Positions 34,226 through 42,355 of a DNA stretch of 62,515 nucleotides are shown here, one piece after another. Source of the DNA: Acidimicrobiaceae bacterium. GTDB taxonomy: Bacteria > Actinomycetota > Acidimicrobiia > Acidimicrobiales > Palsa-688. The notes under the pieces were generated by a model, which searched no databases, was not told the DNA's origin, and saw nothing but the letters and a program-made list of their open reading frames with translations. The DNA is taken from the NCBI GenBank assembly GCA_003166025.1, contig PMWT01000220.1, forward strand, positions 9,846-72,360, written 5' to 3'. Both the position numbers and the translations under genes were made by a program. Each line of letters opens with the position of its first letter. Within the stretch, counting starts at the first letter, position 1.

Positions 34226-34861
34226 TTAGGCCGAAGGATCGGGGACGAGGCGCAGGTACGGCTTCTTGGCGTCGAAGCCGTTGGGGAACAGCTTGTGGGC
34301 GTCTTCGTCGCTCACGGCGGGAACGATTATGACGTCGTCGCCGTGCTTCCAGTCGACCGGCGTGGCCACCTTGTGCTTGTCCGTCAGTTGCAGGGAGTCG
34401 ATGACCCTCAACAGCTCGTCGAAGTTGCGGCCCGTCGAGGCCGGATAGGTCAGGGTCAACCGCACCTTGTTATTGGCGTCGATTATGAACACCGACCGCA
34501 CGGTCGCCGTAGCGCTGGCGTTGGGGTGGATCATGTCGTAGAGGGTCGCCACCGCCCGGTCGGGGTCGGCGATGAGGGGGAAGTTGAGCGCGTGGCCGGT
34601 GACGTCGGCTATGTCTCCCTTCCAGCCATTGTGATGTTCGATCGAGTCGACTGACAAGCCGATAACTTTGGTGTTTCGGTGGGCGAACTGGTCCTTCAAA
34701 GCGGCGACGCGACCGAGCTCGGTGGTGCAGACGGGGGTGAAGTCCGCCGGGTGCGAGAAGAGCACGGCCCAGCTCCCGTCTTTCCACTCGTGGAACTTGA
34801 TCTTGCCTTCTGTTGTCTCCGCCTCGAAGTCGGGAGCGGTGTCACCAAGTCTCAGGGTCAT
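34226..34861 (-). CDS. 1-Cys peroxiredoxin (Prx6-type)
   Basis: Reduces hydrogen peroxide and organic hydroperoxides in the cytoplasm. The peroxidatic site is HPADFTPVCTTELGR (Cys near residue 45), preceded by the SWAVLFSHP strand. The later Arg of TVRSVFIIDANNKVR completes the site. No second conserved Cys is present, and the long C-terminal dimerisation domain (KHKVATPVDWKHGDDVIIVP through LFPNGFDAKKPYLR) is diagnostic of the Prx6 class. AGGAGG lies upstream of the ATG at 34861. It is divergent from galactokinase. Confidence 0.9.
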   Translation of the reverse strand: MTLRLGDTAPDFEAETTEGKIKFHEWKDGSWAVLFSHPADFTPVCTTELGRVAALKDQFAHRNTKVIGLSVDSIEHHNGWKGDIADVTGHALNFPLIADPDRAVATLYDMIHPNASATATVRSVFIIDANNKVRLTLTYPASTGRNFDELLRVIDSLQLTDKHKVATPVDWKHGDDVIIVPAVSDEDAHKLFPNGFDAKKPYLRLVPDPSA

Positions 34862-35031
34862 CTGGGGTCCCTCCTGGGATGGGGCTGCGGGTGCGATCGG
34901 ACGTCGGTTCCGGGGACCCACCATAGTCATAGAAAAGGTTCGTGCAAAGGGAGACGGCGGCAGGCTGGGAAGGCGGGACGCGCTCGCTGTAAGTTGCAGG
35001 TGCCTGCCTAGGCGACCCGGGAGCTGCACGA

Positions 35032-36237
35032 GTGGAACACACCAATGGACGGCCCAGCGAGGAGCCTCGGCCCGCGGCCAATGAGCTGGCGGCCGAGTTC
35101 GAAAGGACCTTCGGCCGGCTACCGGAGATGGCCTGGAGCGCGCCCGGCAGGGTCAACCTCATAGGCGAGTACACAGACCTCAACGAGAGCTTCGTCCTCC
35201 CCATAGCCATCCCCAGTTCAACCCGTGCTCTCGTGGCTGCCCGCTCCGACCGGGCGCTGGTGGTGCGCTCGACCCATCAGGGCTATGGCGAAGGCTCCGC
35301 TCCGGTTACGGTCCAGCTCGGGGGCTCCGCCCTCCCCGGAGGCTGGGCCGCGTACCCGGCGGCCGTCGCCCTGGCGCTGGAAGCGACCGGTTACCCCGTC
35401 CCGGGGGCTGAGCTGTTGATCGACAGCGACGTCCCGGTCGGGGCTGGGCTGTCCTCCTCGGCCGCCCTCGAATGCAGCGTCGCCGCCGCCCTGTGCTCCC
35501 TGGCTGGTGTCGATGTGCCTCCGATGGACCTGGCCGTTGTCGCCAGGCGGGCCGAGAACGACTTCGTTGGAGTGCCGTGCGGGATCATGGACCAGGCGGC
35601 GTCGATGTGCTGTCAGGACGCTCATGCCCTAATGCTGGACACCCGCAGCCTCGAGGTGGAGCAGGTGCCATTCGACCTCGCCGCGGCCGGCCTCGGGCTC
35701 CTGGTCGTCGACACCCGGGTCAAGCACGAGCTCGGTGCCTCCGCGTACTCGCGGCGTTGGGAGGCGTGCCAGCTGGCGGCCCGCGCTCTGGGCGTACCGG
35801 CACTACGTGACGTAGCCCCGGGCCAGGTCGAGAGCTCATTGAGAGCTCTGGCCGGGGTGTGGGACGGCGAAGTGCTCAAGCGTGCCCGGCATGTGTTCAC
35901 CGAACAGGCCCGGGTGCTCCACGTGGTGGAGGTGCTCCGGTCCGGCGACCCGGCCGCCATGGGGCCGGACCTGTTAGCCGGCCACGCCTCGCTGCGTGAC
36001 GACTTCGAGGTGTCGTGCGCCGAGCTCGACGCCGTCGTAGACGCGGCCTGCTCCGCGGGGGCCATCGGTGCCCGGATGACCGGGGCCGGTTTCGGGGGTT
36101 CAGCGATCGTGCTGGCCGACGAGGCCCGTCTCGGGGCCATCGGGTCAGCCGTGCGGGCGGCGTTCGACGACCGGGGCTTCGCCCCCCCGCACTGCTTCCC
36201 CGTCACCGCCTCGGCCGGCGCCCACCGGATGTTCTGA
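35032..36237 (+). CDS. galK: Galactokinase
   Basis: GHMP-family kinase that phosphorylates galactose at O-1 using ATP (Leloir pathway). The N-terminal signature SAPGRVNLIGEYTDLNESFVLP recognises galactose, with Tyr in place of the usual His after GE. The ATP loop is PVGAGLSSSAALE at about residues 133-145. GIMDQAAS carries the catalytic Asp, and the third motif is RMTGAGFGGSAI. Length (401 aa) fits the family. GTG start at 35032 with GGAG upstream. No other gal genes are in the window, so a different sugar of the same kinase family cannot be excluded. Confidence 0.82.
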   Translation: MEHTNGRPSEEPRPAANELAAEFERTFGRLPEMAWSAPGRVNLIGEYTDLNESFVLPIAIPSSTRALVAARSDRALVVRSTHQGYGEGSAPVTVQLGGSALPGGWAAYPAAVALALEATGYPVPGAELLIDSDVPVGAGLSSSAALECSVAAALCSLAGVDVPPMDLAVVARRAENDFVGVPCGIMDQAASMCCQDAHALMLDTRSLEVEQVPFDLAAAGLGLLVVDTRVKHELGASAYSRRWEACQLAARALGVPALRDVAPGQVESSLRALAGVWDGEVLKRARHVFTEQARVLHVVEVLRSGDPAAMGPDLLAGHASLRDDFEVSCAELDAVVDAACSAGAIGARMTGAGFGGSAIVLADEARLGAIGSAVRAAFDDRGFAPPHCFPVTASAGAHRMF

Positions 36238-36384
36238 GCCGGCCAGCAGCCGGGCCGCCGGCCCCGGCCCGCCCGAAGCCGCAGCCGTCAGAAATTTCTC
36301 CCCTGGCGTGCCATCCGCGCGCCCGAGCGGTTGCGGATACCAACGACGGTCGTTCATCCGTAAGTCATAACAAGGAGAAAACAT

Positions 36385-36684
36385 ATGCCTGGTATTTCCC
36401 GCCGTCGCTTTCTCCGCGACGCCTCCTTAGGTGCTGCCGCCGTTGGCGCGCTCGCCGTCGTTGGCCCTCAGGCCCTCGGCGCCGCTACCGCGTCGGCTTC
36501 GCCGCTAAGCCGAGGTACCGCCACCGACAGCGAGCGCTTGTCCGCCTCTGCGGCGACCGGGACCAACGTCATGGCCCACGTCGTGGACGACAAGTCCGGC
36601 ACGATCTCACTGTACTCAGGGACCAAGAAGGTCACCTTCCAGGACCACGCCCTGGCCGAGGCATTGCTGAGGACTGCCCGGTGA
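36385..36684 (+). CDS. Small Tat-signal protein, 99 aa
   Basis: The N terminus SRRRFLRDASLGAAAVGALAVVGPQALGA is a textbook twin-arginine signal, so a folded product is exported. The mature part is only about 65 aa, with NVMAHVVDDKSGTISLYSGTKKVTF, which looks like one beta-hairpin unit. AAGGAG precedes the ATG. It is the first gene of a run with DUF4331, a hypothetical protein and a TatA-like gene. A 50-base gap separates it from the DUF4331 gene, so one transcript is likely. Function unknown. Confidence 0.7.
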   Translation: MPGISRRRFLRDASLGAAAVGALAVVGPQALGAATASASPLSRGTATDSERLSASAATGTNVMAHVVDDKSGTISLYSGTKKVTFQDHALAEALLRTAR

Positions 36685-36737
36685 GCACGCTTACGATTTC
36701 CCGCCCCTTACCGGACCGAGCCGAGGAGAGCTGAGCA

Positions 36738-38171
36738 ATGTCTTCGCACAGAGAAGCACCCGGGACGTCAAAAGACCCGGTAATCGACAGCACCGACCTT
36801 TATGCCTTTGTCAGTCCTGACAAACCAGGCACGGTGACCATTATCGCCAACTACATCCCCTTGCAAGACCCGGCCGCCGGCCCCAACTTCTTCGAGTTCG
36901 GGGACGACGTTATGTACGGGATCCACATCGACAACAACGGCGACGGTCTCGCCGAGATCACTTACAATTTCCGCTTCAAGACCGAGACCGTCGACCCGGA
37001 TACCTTCCTTTACAACACCAGCACCATCACCCCCCCGGCTCCCGGCAGCGCGAAGTACGCCAATTTCAACCGGCCGCAGACTTATTACGTCAGCAGGGTC
37101 GACGCCGACGGTAAGGACAGGATCCTGGCGGCGGGCCTCCCGTGCCCGCCGTGCAACATAGGCCCACGCTCGACCCCCAATTACCCGGCGCTTTCGGCCG
37201 CCGCTGTGCGCCAGTTGCCCGATGGCGAGACGGTGTTCGCCGGCCAGCGGGCCGAGGGTTTCTTCGTCGACCTCGGCTCCATCTTCGACCTGGGCGGCCT
37301 GCGCCCGCTCAACAGCCACCACCTCATCCCGCTGGCGAACGCAGCCGGTATAAACAGCCTGGCTTCGAAGAACGTCCACTCGATCGCCATCCAGATCCCG
37401 ATCACCAAACTGACCTCGGGCGGCAGGACGCCGTCGGGCCCGACGGCCAGTGACGCCGTGATCGGGGTGTGGACCACGGCCAGCCGCCAGACGGTCAAGA
37501 TGATCAACGCCGGCAAGGGCACGGCCACCGACAGCGGGCCCTACGTGCAGGTTTCCCGCCTCGGGATGCCGCTCGTCAACGAGGTTGTCGTCCCCGTCAG
37601 CCTGAAGGACTATTTCAACAGCCAGCCCCCGGCCAAGGACGCCCAGTTCGCGGCGGCAGTGGAGAACCCGGAACTGGCCAAGTTGATCCCCGTGCTCTAT
37701 CCCGGGGCCTTCCCCAACCTGGCCGCCTACCAGGCCGCCGGGAAGACCCGTCCCGACATCGTGGCCATCTTCGCCACCGGGATACCGGCCAGCATCCTGC
37801 CCAGTGCCCCCACCAACGTCGGTGGCAAGGCCATAGCCGAGATGCTCCGGCTCAACGTCGCCGTGGCGCCCACCACCGTAGGTAGCAAGGGCTATAGCGC
37901 TCTTGGTGTCATCGGGGGCGACATAGGCGGCTTCCCCAACGGCCGCCGGCTCCAGGACGACGTGGTCACCATCGAGCTCCAGGCCTTGGCGGGGGCGACC
38001 ATACCCCTGGTCGACAAGACCTACAAGGTGGACGCGGTGGTCTCAGCCGTGAGCGACGGTGCGCCGTCGGAACCCAGCTGCTACCGGTCGACTTTCCCTT
38101 ATCTAGCCGACCCGCACGACGGTTACGACAACCCGTCGACCACGCCGACGGCGACGCCGGGCTCCAAGTAA
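36738..38171 (+). CDS. DUF4331 domain protein
   Basis: A 477-aa protein covering the full DUF4331 domain. It opens with SSHREAPGTSKDPVIDSTDLYAFVSPD, the family's hallmark start. It continues with FFEFGDDVMYGIHIDNNGDGLAEITYNFRF, where the Asp-rich loop could bind calcium, and ends in LADPHDGYDNPSTTPTATPG. No signal peptide is visible, although relatives often are exported. GAGGAGA precedes the ATG. Function of the family is unknown. It is embedded in a cluster with a Tat-signal protein and TatA. Confidence 0.85.
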   Translation: MSSHREAPGTSKDPVIDSTDLYAFVSPDKPGTVTIIANYIPLQDPAAGPNFFEFGDDVMYGIHIDNNGDGLAEITYNFRFKTETVDPDTFLYNTSTITPPAPGSAKYANFNRPQTYYVSRVDADGKDRILAAGLPCPPCNIGPRSTPNYPALSAAAVRQLPDGETVFAGQRAEGFFVDLGSIFDLGGLRPLNSHHLIPLANAAGINSLASKNVHSIAIQIPITKLTSGGRTPSGPTASDAVIGVWTTASRQTVKMINAGKGTATDSGPYVQVSRLGMPLVNEVVVPVSLKDYFNSQPPAKDAQFAAAVENPELAKLIPVLYPGAFPNLAAYQAAGKTRPDIVAIFATGIPASILPSAPTNVGGKAIAEMLRLNVAVAPTTVGSKGYSALGVIGGDIGGFPNGRRLQDDVVTIELQALAGATIPLVDKTYKVDAVVSAVSDGAPSEPSCYRSTFPYLADPHDGYDNPSTTPTATPGSK

Positions 38172-38178
38172 CCAACCC

Positions 38179-38571
38179 ATGGCAACGCTGTCTCAACCGA
38201 CGGCCCCGGCTTCGGGGCACGGGGCCTGGAGGGAACAACCCTTCGAGGACTCCGGGCCCCGCTCGGGCCCTCCCGACGCCCTCGTCCTCGACATCGGCGG
38301 GGACATCGGGGCGCTCATTATCTATGCCGACGAGTCCTGCCTGGGGTCAGAGATAGACCTGACCCCGGTCGGGGCCCCGCGCAGTCACCACCTGCACACC
38401 ATGGTCCGGCGCCGCCGGGCGACCGGCAAGGATGTGATCGCCGGCCTTTACCCCGAAGTGCGTGAAGGTACCTACATCGTCTGGGGGCTCGAAGACAGTG
38501 GCCCCTTAGGTGAGGTGACGGTCATGGGCGGGCAGGTGAGCGAGTTCCGCGCCGGCAGCTGCCGGCCCTAG
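38179..38571 (+). CDS. Hypothetical protein following DUF4331
   Basis: A 130-aa soluble protein starting 7 bases after the DUF4331 stop. The core reads ALVLDIGGDIGALIIYADES, then GSEIDLTPVGAPRSHHLHTMVRRR and GTYIVWGLEDSGPLGEVTVMGG. The pattern is that of a small all-beta domain; I recall similar short proteins next to DUF4331 genes in other actinobacteria, but cannot check. No catalytic motif seen. Probably acts with the DUF4331 protein. Confidence 0.65.
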   Translation: MATLSQPTAPASGHGAWREQPFEDSGPRSGPPDALVLDIGGDIGALIIYADESCLGSEIDLTPVGAPRSHHLHTMVRRRRATGKDVIAGLYPEVREGTYIVWGLEDSGPLGEVTVMGGQVSEFRAGSCRP

Positions 38572-38686
38572 TAGGCCCGGCGGGCCTCCGCCCGATCCAA
38601 CGGACGGCCTGCCGGGCACGTCCACACCGTTCTGCCGTGGCCGCCGTGGCGCGGCGGCGCCCTCGACCAGAAAGCGGGCCTATTTC

Positions 38687-38992
38687 ATGATTGCCAACAT
38701 TCTCGGGTCGGACACCCTCATCGTCCTGGTGGTGGCTGTTGTCGTGCTCTTCGGCGGCAGCCAGCTGCCAAAACTGGCCAAGAACGTGGGCTCGGCGGGC
38801 CGTGAGTTCCGCCGGGCCCAGGCCGAGGCCGAGCTCGGTCACTCCCGGACCGAAGCAACGGCGACCGTCCCTCCGGCGGCAGTGCTCCCTGCGGCCGTCC
38901 CCGCCGACGACATGATCGTCGTCAGCCGTTCGGAGCTCAGGCAACACGTAGCCAGCCTGATGGAAGAACGGGACAGCTCGTCGCTGCGCTGA
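38687..38992 (+). CDS. Sec-independent translocase subunit, TatA/E-like
   Basis: A 101-aa TatA-family pore component. One N-terminal membrane helix (LIVLVVAVVVLF) is followed by the conserved hinge FGGSQLPKLAKNVGSAGREFRRA, whose FG..LP is diagnostic. The C-terminal part is a charged amphipathic tail. It lies 2 kb behind a twin-arginine substrate and could be a dedicated or accessory TatA. The usual tatBC partners are not in the window. Confidence 0.82.
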   Translation: MIANILGSDTLIVLVVAVVVLFGGSQLPKLAKNVGSAGREFRRAQAEAELGHSRTEATATVPPAAVLPAAVPADDMIVVSRSELRQHVASLMEERDSSSLR

Positions 38993-39007
38993 GCCCCCGG
39001 GGCGAGC

Positions 39008-39691
39008 TTAAGAGTCCCGGAAACCGGTCTCCTTATGGCTGCCGTCGCACAAGGGTTTGTTGGCCGACCCGCCGCAACGGCATAGGGTCATCCGGGGGCG
39101 GGGCTCGAAGGGCTGGCCGTCGGAACGTTCGACGGGGATAGTCCCGGTCACGAAATAGGGGCCGTCGGCGGTGACGGCGATCCCGACGGGGAGCTCACGT
39201 TCGACGTCAGGGCCGGCGGCGGTCAAGCGGTAGGTCAGGGCGCCGGAGGGGCATTGCTCGATCATGGCCATCATCTGGCTGCTGGTGGCGGGGTCTTCGG
39301 TCCCTTCGACCATCTTCCACACGTTGGTGAGACGGTTGCCGCAAAAGCCGGCGTGCTCGCAGATGGCCCGGTCGTCGCGCACCACTACTCCGGTGCCCTC
39401 GTACGATTTGGCCCGTTCGTCATAGGTGGAGGTCGGTGCGGTCTCCGTACCGTCGAAGTGCCCCACGGCGTGGGTGCCGTCGCAGAACGGTTTGTTGGAT
39501 GAGCCACCGCAGCGGCACAGGGCGACGACGTTGCGAGCTCCAAGCTCAGCCGTGGTCCGCGCCCCCGTCGGCTCCCCCTCATCGGAGGCGACGATCGTGC
39601 GGCGCGTCACCGGCACCGCGCCGCTAACCAGGTAGGGACCATTGGGCTGGACCTTGATCCTGGCCGGGCGGTCGACGTCGGGCATGGTCAT
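39008..39691 (-). CDS. Double CDGSH iron-sulfur protein with a ferredoxin-like centre
   Basis: A 227-aa protein with two CDGSH [2Fe-2S] domains: CRCGGSSNKPFCDGTH near residue 60 and CRCGGSANKPLCDGSH near the C terminus, each with the three-Cys one-His ligand set. Between them, CEHAGFCGNRLTNVWKM and a later QCPSGALTYRL form a divergent Fer4_19-like centre. Probably carries electrons or senses redox state in the cytoplasm. AGAAGGAG precedes the ATG. The stop is 16 bases from the convergent TatA stop. Confidence 0.85.
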   Translation of the reverse strand: MTMPDVDRPARIKVQPNGPYLVSGAVPVTRRTIVASDEGEPTGARTTAELGARNVVALCRCGGSSNKPFCDGTHAVGHFDGTETAPTSTYDERAKSYEGTGVVVRDDRAICEHAGFCGNRLTNVWKMVEGTEDPATSSQMMAMIEQCPSGALTYRLTAAGPDVERELPVGIAVTADGPYFVTGTIPVERSDGQPFEPRPRMTLCRCGGSANKPLCDGSHKETGFRDS

Positions 39692-39773
39692 GTCTCCTTC
39701 TAGAGCGCTCCGGGGAAGTCTGTCATACCTGGCAGAATCGCTGCGTCCGTCGAGGAAAGGTGGCTACCTACAA

Positions 39774-40409
39774 GTGCCCAGCCGCAGTCGGTTGAGGGGC
39801 AGGCTCTGGCTGTTCGTGGGCGTCGCCCTGGGCATCGCCCTCGGCCTCGGGCACCTCGCCTACTTCCACGGGGCGGCCGTCTCCCTTTCGGACACGGCTC
39901 TGCGCATAGTCAACACGGCCGGGCTGACGGTGGTCCACGACGCGGCCAAGCACGGTGCGCCTCGCCGGGCCGTGGAGGGGCTCACCGCCGTCTTGGCCGT
40001 GCTCTTGCCGGGGGTAACGGCCTTCCTGTTGGTACTGGCGGGGCGCTCCACCTTGCGCCTGCGCACCATTGTGGCCGTGCTGTTGGCCATCCTCGGGATC
40101 GCCGCCTTTTTCTACCTACCGGGTGGCAACGCCACCGGGGTGGCGGTGATGGCCCTGGTCGTCGCCGGGCTGTTGGTGGCGGCCACCGGGCCGCTCGTGG
40201 TGGCCCCGCTGGTGGCGGTGGCGACACTGATCGGGCTGGCGTTCCTGCCCCGGCTGTTGGCCAGTCACAGCACCCTCCCCAATGCCCCCGTCAGCGCCTT
40301 GCACGAGGCGCTTTTCGCCACGGCCGGCTCGCCGCTGTGGCTGCGGGTCATCGTGCTCGTCCTGGCGGCCCTGCCGTTCGCCCTGGCCGCCCGGCTGATC
40401 GTCCGGTAG
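39774..40409 (+). CDS. Polytopic membrane protein, 211 aa
   Basis: Start at GTG 39774 with GGAAAGG upstream. Five or six hydrophobic helices span most of the chain, beginning RLWLFVGVALGIALGLGHLAYF and ending LWLRVIVLVLAALPFALAARLIVR. Charged residues lie mainly at the N-terminal end (SRSRLRGRL) and in the loop with HDAAKHGAPRRAVEG. No family motif is recognised, so transport or assembly roles are both open. It is divergent from the CDGSH gene by about 80 bases. Confidence 0.65.
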   Translation: MPSRSRLRGRLWLFVGVALGIALGLGHLAYFHGAAVSLSDTALRIVNTAGLTVVHDAAKHGAPRRAVEGLTAVLAVLLPGVTAFLLVLAGRSTLRLRTIVAVLLAILGIAAFFYLPGGNATGVAVMALVVAGLLVAATGPLVVAPLVAVATLIGLAFLPRLLASHSTLPNAPVSALHEALFATAGSPLWLRVIVLVLAALPFALAARLIVR

Positions 40410-40464
40410 CCCATGACGACCGGGTTAGCTCGACTTATCGCCCGGTAGGAGGGAAACTGGGGCC

Positions 40465-40758
40465 ATGGCCGACACTTGCACGCATCAAGGTGCCATACTC
40501 ACGACCGACGCCAGCGGCAATGGCTGTGTCGAATGCCTGGCCATGGGGGCCCGCTGGGCCCACTTGCGCCGCTGCGCCACCTGCGCCCACGTCGGGTGCT
40601 GCGACAGCTCTCCCAACCGGCATGCCACCGCCCATTTCCACGCCACGGACCACCCGGTCATCCAGTCGTTCGAGCCGGGCGAGGACTGGTACTGGTGCTA
40701 CATCGACGAGTTCGCTTTCGAGTTGGAAGGCGAAGGCCCCAGCCCCTCTCACACTTGA
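40465..40758 (+). CDS. UBP-type zinc-finger protein
   Basis: A 97-aa protein made of one UBP-type zinc finger (zf-UBP). Ligands are visible in CTHQG, GCVECLAMG, HLRRCATCAHVGCCDSSPNRHATAHFHATDHPVIQSFEPGE... (the Cys and His set spaced as in the family), and WYWCYIDE. In eukaryotes the fold binds free ubiquitin tails; bacterial copies have unknown partners. Starts at ATG 40465 with a GGAGGG upstream. It is convergent with the HxlR regulator. Confidence 0.8.
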   Translation: MADTCTHQGAILTTDASGNGCVECLAMGARWAHLRRCATCAHVGCCDSSPNRHATAHFHATDHPVIQSFEPGEDWYWCYIDEFAFELEGEGPSPSHT

Positions 40759-40805
40759 ACGCACCGGTCCGTACAGCCCCGGGCCGCGGTTTGTGAAGGG
40801 CGGGC

Positions 40806-41339
40806 CTATAACCAGGCCACGTCGTCGTCGGCCTGGTCGGTCGCTCTCTGGCACGTAGGGCAGTACCACCGTGCCTGTAGGGGGGTGCCGCAGGCCCGGT
40901 GACGTGGGCCTTCGTGCTCGTCTCCCATCGCCCGCGCCCCCCAGCTGGCCAGGAGCCTCATGGCGCCGGCCAGCTCCCGCCCTTCGGCGCTCACCTGGTA
41001 CTCGTAGCGGGCGGGCCTTTCGGAGTAGGGCACAGCCACGACCAGGCCGTCGCCCTCCAGCCGGCGCAGGCGGGAGGACAAGACATTGGGGGCCAGGCCG
41101 GGCACGGCGGCCTCGAGATCCTTGAACCGGCGGGGACCTTCGATGAGCGCGTCGATTATCAGCAGCGTCCAGCGGTCACCGACGCGCGCCATGGCGACGT
41201 CCAGGGCCGAGTTGCCTGGTCCCTCGTCGCCAGGGCCGGGAGCCGGGCCCGGAATGGCGTCTACCGTGCCGGGGCCTACCGCGCTGGGGCGTGGTCCTGG
41301 GCGCCGCCGTTTGTCTCCTGCCCTGCTGAGCTCAGTCAT
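40806..41339 (-). CDS. HxlR-family transcriptional regulator with a C-terminal zinc-ribbon tail
   Basis: Winged-helix dimeric repressor. The core begins ALDVAMARVGDRWTLLIIDAL and continues RRFKDLEAAVPGLAPNVLSSRLRRLEGDGLV, which holds the recognition helix, then YEYQVSAEGRELAGAM. The C-terminal extension CGTPLQARWYCPTC could form a small zinc site, which is unusual for the family. The N-terminal 45 residues are a Pro/Gly-rich tail. The ATG at 41339 follows an AAGGACGAGG site. It is divergent from an HtrA-like protease across a strong palindrome, so it probably controls both. Confidence 0.82.
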   Translation of the reverse strand: MTELSRAGDKRRRPGPRPSAVGPGTVDAIPGPAPGPGDEGPGNSALDVAMARVGDRWTLLIIDALIEGPRRFKDLEAAVPGLAPNVLSSRLRRLEGDGLVVAVPYSERPARYEYQVSAEGRELAGAMRLLASWGARAMGDEHEGPRHRACGTPLQARWYCPTCQRATDQADDDVAWL

Positions 41340-41396
41340 GACCTCGTCCTTATCGGTCTCGCCGGGAATTCTTCGCCGCTGCGCTCTTCGTTGGGA

Positions 41397-41426
41397 GTAA
41401 CTTCGTACTTGCAAGTCACAAGTTAC
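41397..41426. promoter_or_regulatory. Nested palindrome between the HxlR regulator and the protease
   Basis: A perfect inner palindrome ACTTGCAAGT (41407-41416) is flanked by the outer arms GTAACTT (41397-41403) and AAGTTAC (41420-41426), all sharing one centre between 41411 and 41412. It lies in the 110-base gap between divergent starts at 41339 and 41450. This is the form of a dimer-bound operator for an HxlR-type repressor. Confidence 0.75.
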
Positions 41427-41449
41427 ATTGTTGAGTGGAGAGGAGCACC

Positions 41450-42355
41450 ATGAGCGTGTCTTTGGTTGAGTTCTCGGACGCGGTGGCTGAGATTATCGCC
41501 GCGGCCGCACCGTCCGTCGTCGGAGTGGGTAGAGCAGGTAGCGGCGTCGTCGTGGCTGATGGGCTGGTGGTGACCAACGCCCACAACCTGCGCGGCGAGG
41601 TGGCGGTGTCGTTCGAGGACGGCCGGGTGGCCGTGGCCAGTGTGGCCGGCGCCGATATGGACGGTGACCTTGCGGTCTTGTCGGTCGACACCGCCGGGGC
41701 CCCCGCCCTGGCGTGGTCGGAGGACGTGCCCGCTCTGGGCCATGTCGTTATAGGCCTGTCCCGGCCGGGCGGGCGGAGCCTGCGCGCCGGTGCCGGTTTC
41801 ATTTCCGGGCTCGGCGTCAGTTTCCGAGGCCCGGGCGGCAGCAGCGTGACCGGCGCCCTCGAGCACGGAGCGCCCCTCGTCCCCGGGTCCTCGGGCGGGC
41901 CCCTGGTCGGCAGCGACGGCCGTCTCGTGGGCATCAATACGCACCGCGAAGGCGAGGGCTTCTACCTGGCCCTGCCGGTCGGAGCGGACCTGAAGGCCCG
42001 TATCGACGCCCTGGCCCGGGGCGAGGTGCCCCGCCGGGTACGGCTCGGGGTCGCCCTGGCCCCGCCCAAGCTCGCCCGCCGTGTGCGCCATGCCGTGGGG
42101 CTGCCCGACCGGGACGGTCTGCTCGTGCACGCCGTCGAACCGGATGGTCCTGCTGACAGGGCCGGGCTGCGCCGGGGGGACCTCATCGTCTCGGTTGGCG
42201 GCCAACCCGTCGGCTCGGCCGGCGAACTGGCGGCCTTCCTCGGTTCCATAGATGACGGCGGTACGGCCGACGTGGTGGTGGTCCGGGGCGTGGAGGAGGT
42301 CTCAGTAGCAGTGCACTTCGGTCCGGCGGGGCCGTCCGAGCAGGGTACAGCCTGA
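41450..42355 (+). CDS. HtrA-like serine protease with C-terminal PDZ domain
   Basis: A 301-aa trypsin-fold protease. The triad is His in LVVTNAHNL, Asp in DMDGDLAVLSV and Ser in PGSSGGPLVG (Gly-Ser-Ser-Gly-Gly, where the usual form is GNSGG). A PDZ domain (about residues 205-290) has LLVHAVEPDGPADRAGLRRGDLIVSVGG, which would bind C-terminal tails of substrates. No signal peptide or membrane anchor is visible, so it appears cytoplasmic, unlike most HtrA proteins. ATG at 41450 follows GGAGAGGAG. The stop overlaps a second, broken htrA copy as TGATG. Confidence 0.85.
   Translation: MSVSLVEFSDAVAEIIAAAAPSVVGVGRAGSGVVVADGLVVTNAHNLRGEVAVSFEDGRVAVASVAGADMDGDLAVLSVDTAGAPALAWSEDVPALGHVVIGLSRPGGRSLRAGAGFISGLGVSFRGPGGSSVTGALEHGAPLVPGSSGGPLVGSDGRLVGINTHREGEGFYLALPVGADLKARIDALARGEVPRRVRLGVALAPPKLARRVRHAVGLPDRDGLLVHAVEPDGPADRAGLRRGDLIVSVGGQPVGSAGELAAFLGSIDDGGTADVVVVRGVEEVSVAVHFGPAGPSEQGTA

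Noticed and set aside
36240-36290. GC-rich inverted repeat after galactokinase as terminator
   Set aside because: GCCGGCC-type pairing is present but there is no T run, so a rho-independent terminator is not supported.
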